The notes beneath the pieces are model-generated. The model was not told the origin of the DNA. It saw nothing but the letters and a program-made list of their open reading frames with translations, and did no database searches. This document shows, in pieces, positions 61,628-64,000 of a DNA stretch of 64,000 nucleotides. The number at the start of each line of letters is the position of its first letter. Within the stretch, counting starts at the first letter, position 1. This stretch comes from Anaerolineae bacterium (lineage in GTDB: Bacteria > Chloroflexota > Anaerolineae > UBA3071), in contig JARYMM010000014.1 in assembly GCA_029907105.1 (NCBI GenBank), forward strand, positions 1-64,000, read 5' to 3'. A program made the translations under genes and the position numbers.

Positions 61628-62872
61628 CTACTCGTAGCGGAGGGCGTCAATGGGGTTGAGCCGCGCGGCCCGCGTGGCCGGGTAGATGCCGAAGAACAGC
61701 CCCACCGCCGCCGAGAAACCGATAGCCAACAACACCGCCTGCACCGAAAGCACGGCGGTCAATTCCTCTGCCAGACGGGATACCGCCTGCGCACCCACGA
61801 TGCCCAGCCCCAACCCCACCAGGCCGCCGATCATGGAAATCACCACGGCCTCGATGAGGAATTGCAGCAGAATATCCCGCCGCTTGGCCCCCACTGCCTT
61901 GCGCAGGCCGATCTCCCGCGTGCGCTCGGTCACCGATACCAGCATGATGTTCATGATGCCAATGCCGCCTACCAGCAGGGAGATGGCGGCGATGCTGCCC
62001 AGGAAGATGGTCAACACGCCTGTGATCTCGCCGAAAATGGAAATGATGTCTGCCTGGCTGATGATGGTGAAATCGTCGTCACGGTAGGCGATGTTGTGCC
62101 GCACCCGCAACAACTCGGCGATCTGCCGGGCAGCCGCTTCCATGCGCTCTTCGCTGACCGCTGCGGCATAGATGACCGACACGCGGTAGTCACCAGAGAG
62201 GGTGCGATCACGAAAAAGGCGCGCCTGGGCGGTGGTGAGGGGCACAAAGACCGCGTTGTCCTGATCGCCGAAACCGGAGCCCCCCTTCTCCTCCATGACG
62301 CCGATGACGCGGAAGGGCACCGTTCCGATTTTGATCGTCTGGCCGATGGGGTAGTCCTCGTCGGGGAAGAGCCTTTGGGCCACCGTCTGGCCGAGCACGG
62401 CCACGCGCGATTGCGCTGCCAGGTGCGTCTGGTCAATGAACTCGCCCAGCACAACCTTCCAGTTGCGCACAGCGGTGAACTCCGGCGTCACCCCTGAAAC
62501 CTGCGGCAGCGCATCCCGATTGCCGGCGCTGACCGTGGTGTAGCGATACAACTCCGGAGCGACGGCCACCACATCCGGCACGTTGAAGGGGTCGGCGATG
62601 GCCAGGGCATCGCCGTAGGTCAGTCCCTGAGTGGTGCGTTGACCCCGAATGGGCAGCCGCCCCTGCTGCAACTGCCCCGGCACGACAAACAGCAGGTTAG
62701 ACCCGACGCTCTGGAACTGCTCGGTGATGTACTGTTCCACCCCCTGGCCGACAGAGAGAAGGGTGATCACCGCGCCCACGCCGATGACGATGCCCAACAT
62801 GGTCAGCGCGGTGCGCAGCTTGTTCGACGACAGCCCGCGCAGGGCAATGCGAATGGACGATACCAGATTCAT
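61628..62872 (-). CDS. MacB/FtsX-type ABC transporter permease
   Basis: IRIALRGLSSNKLRTALTMLGIVIGVGAVITLLSVGQGVEQYI...VGGIGIMNIMLVSVTERTREIGLRKAVGAKRRDI. Confidence 0.93.
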   Translation of the reverse strand: MNLVSSIRIALRGLSSNKLRTALTMLGIVIGVGAVITLLSVGQGVEQYITEQFQSVGSNLLFVVPGQLQQGRLPIRGQRTTQGLTYGDALAIADPFNVPDVVAVAPELYRYTTVSAGNRDALPQVSGVTPEFTAVRNWKVVLGEFIDQTHLAAQSRVAVLGQTVAQRLFPDEDYPIGQTIKIGTVPFRVIGVMEEKGGSGFGDQDNAVFVPLTTAQARLFRDRTLSGDYRVSVIYAAAVSEERMEAAARQIAELLRVRHNIAYRDDDFTIISQADIISIFGEITGVLTIFLGSIAAISLLVGGIGIMNIMLVSVTERTREIGLRKAVGAKRRDILLQFLIEAVVISMIGGLVGLGLGIVGAQAVSRLAEELTAVLSVQAVLLAIGFSAAVGLFFGIYPATRAARLNPIDALRYE

Positions 62873-62890
62873 GGCAGCTTATCTCTCGAC

Positions 62891-62998
62891 TAATACTACA
62901 ACCGCACCTGGTGGTATGTGTCATGCTTCGCTGGAGTCGGCCGGGCAATGAAGTTTGACGCCTGAAACCCGCTCAGCATGACAGGTATGGTTGTAGTA

Positions 62999-63002
<4 letters not shown>
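62891..63002. repeat. Dispersed palindromic repeat, family 2 (MITE-like)
   Basis: Outer TAATACTACAACC...GGTTGTAGTACTAA, inner TGTCATGCT...AGCATGACA; core shared with 47564-47625. Confidence 0.65.
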
Positions 63003-63799
<797 letters not shown>

Positions 63800-64000
63800 T
63801 GGTGATCGGTTTTGGGGTCACTGATGGGTCTGAGAGCATCCCCTCAGTTCCATCAGCCCCTCCAGTTCTCTTCACTGTTGCCTTGTTATACCCCGTTGCC
63901 CCGTCGCCTCGGTGCCTCGGTGCCCTCAGCTTCCTTACTCACTGCTGCGGGCCAAAGGTCTGGCGTAACTGCTCCAGGGAACTGACCTGACGCAAAGCCA

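Overview
High-GC bacterial chromosome segment, gene-dense. Gene content and repeat style suggest Chloroflexota (inference only). From left to right it holds: malQ plus a large GH13-like protein; rtcA; a HicBA/VapBC toxin-antitoxin cluster; rnz; MoxR-DUF58; prfA-prmC; a HerA-like ATPase; degV; mobA; an alkyltransferase-like protein; a nitrilase-fold protein; a Clp1-like polynucleotide kinase; threonine aldolase; and tRNA-Asp. Next comes a GntR-controlled operon with a RuBisCO-like protein, 2-oxoacid dehydrogenase E1a/E1b/E2, three amidohydrolase-2 type proteins and an FGGY kinase. After clpB and a NarL-type two-component system there is a redox locus with three paralogous tiny membrane proteins, a response regulator, and an Hdr/Mvh-type heterodisulfide reductase-[NiFe] hydrogenase cluster. 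The right part has a Pst transporter, hypA-B-F-D-E, rtcB, a second PIN module and MacB-type ABC genes. Main observations: (1) hdrA is split by an in-frame UGA exactly at its conserved Cys, followed by a good bacterial SECIS-like hairpin with a GGUC apical loop, so it is a probable unannotated selenoprotein; (2) three paralogous ~60-70 aa single-TM proteins, two under near-identical promoters; (3) an RLP/TPP-dehydrogenase/amidohydrolase/kinase operon; (4) palindromic or short-period repeats inserted in frame into many conserved CDSs; (5) a MITE-like element with an 8-bp target duplication; (6) an attenuator-type leader RNA upstream of hypA. No searches were run; all family calls come from reading the translated sequence.
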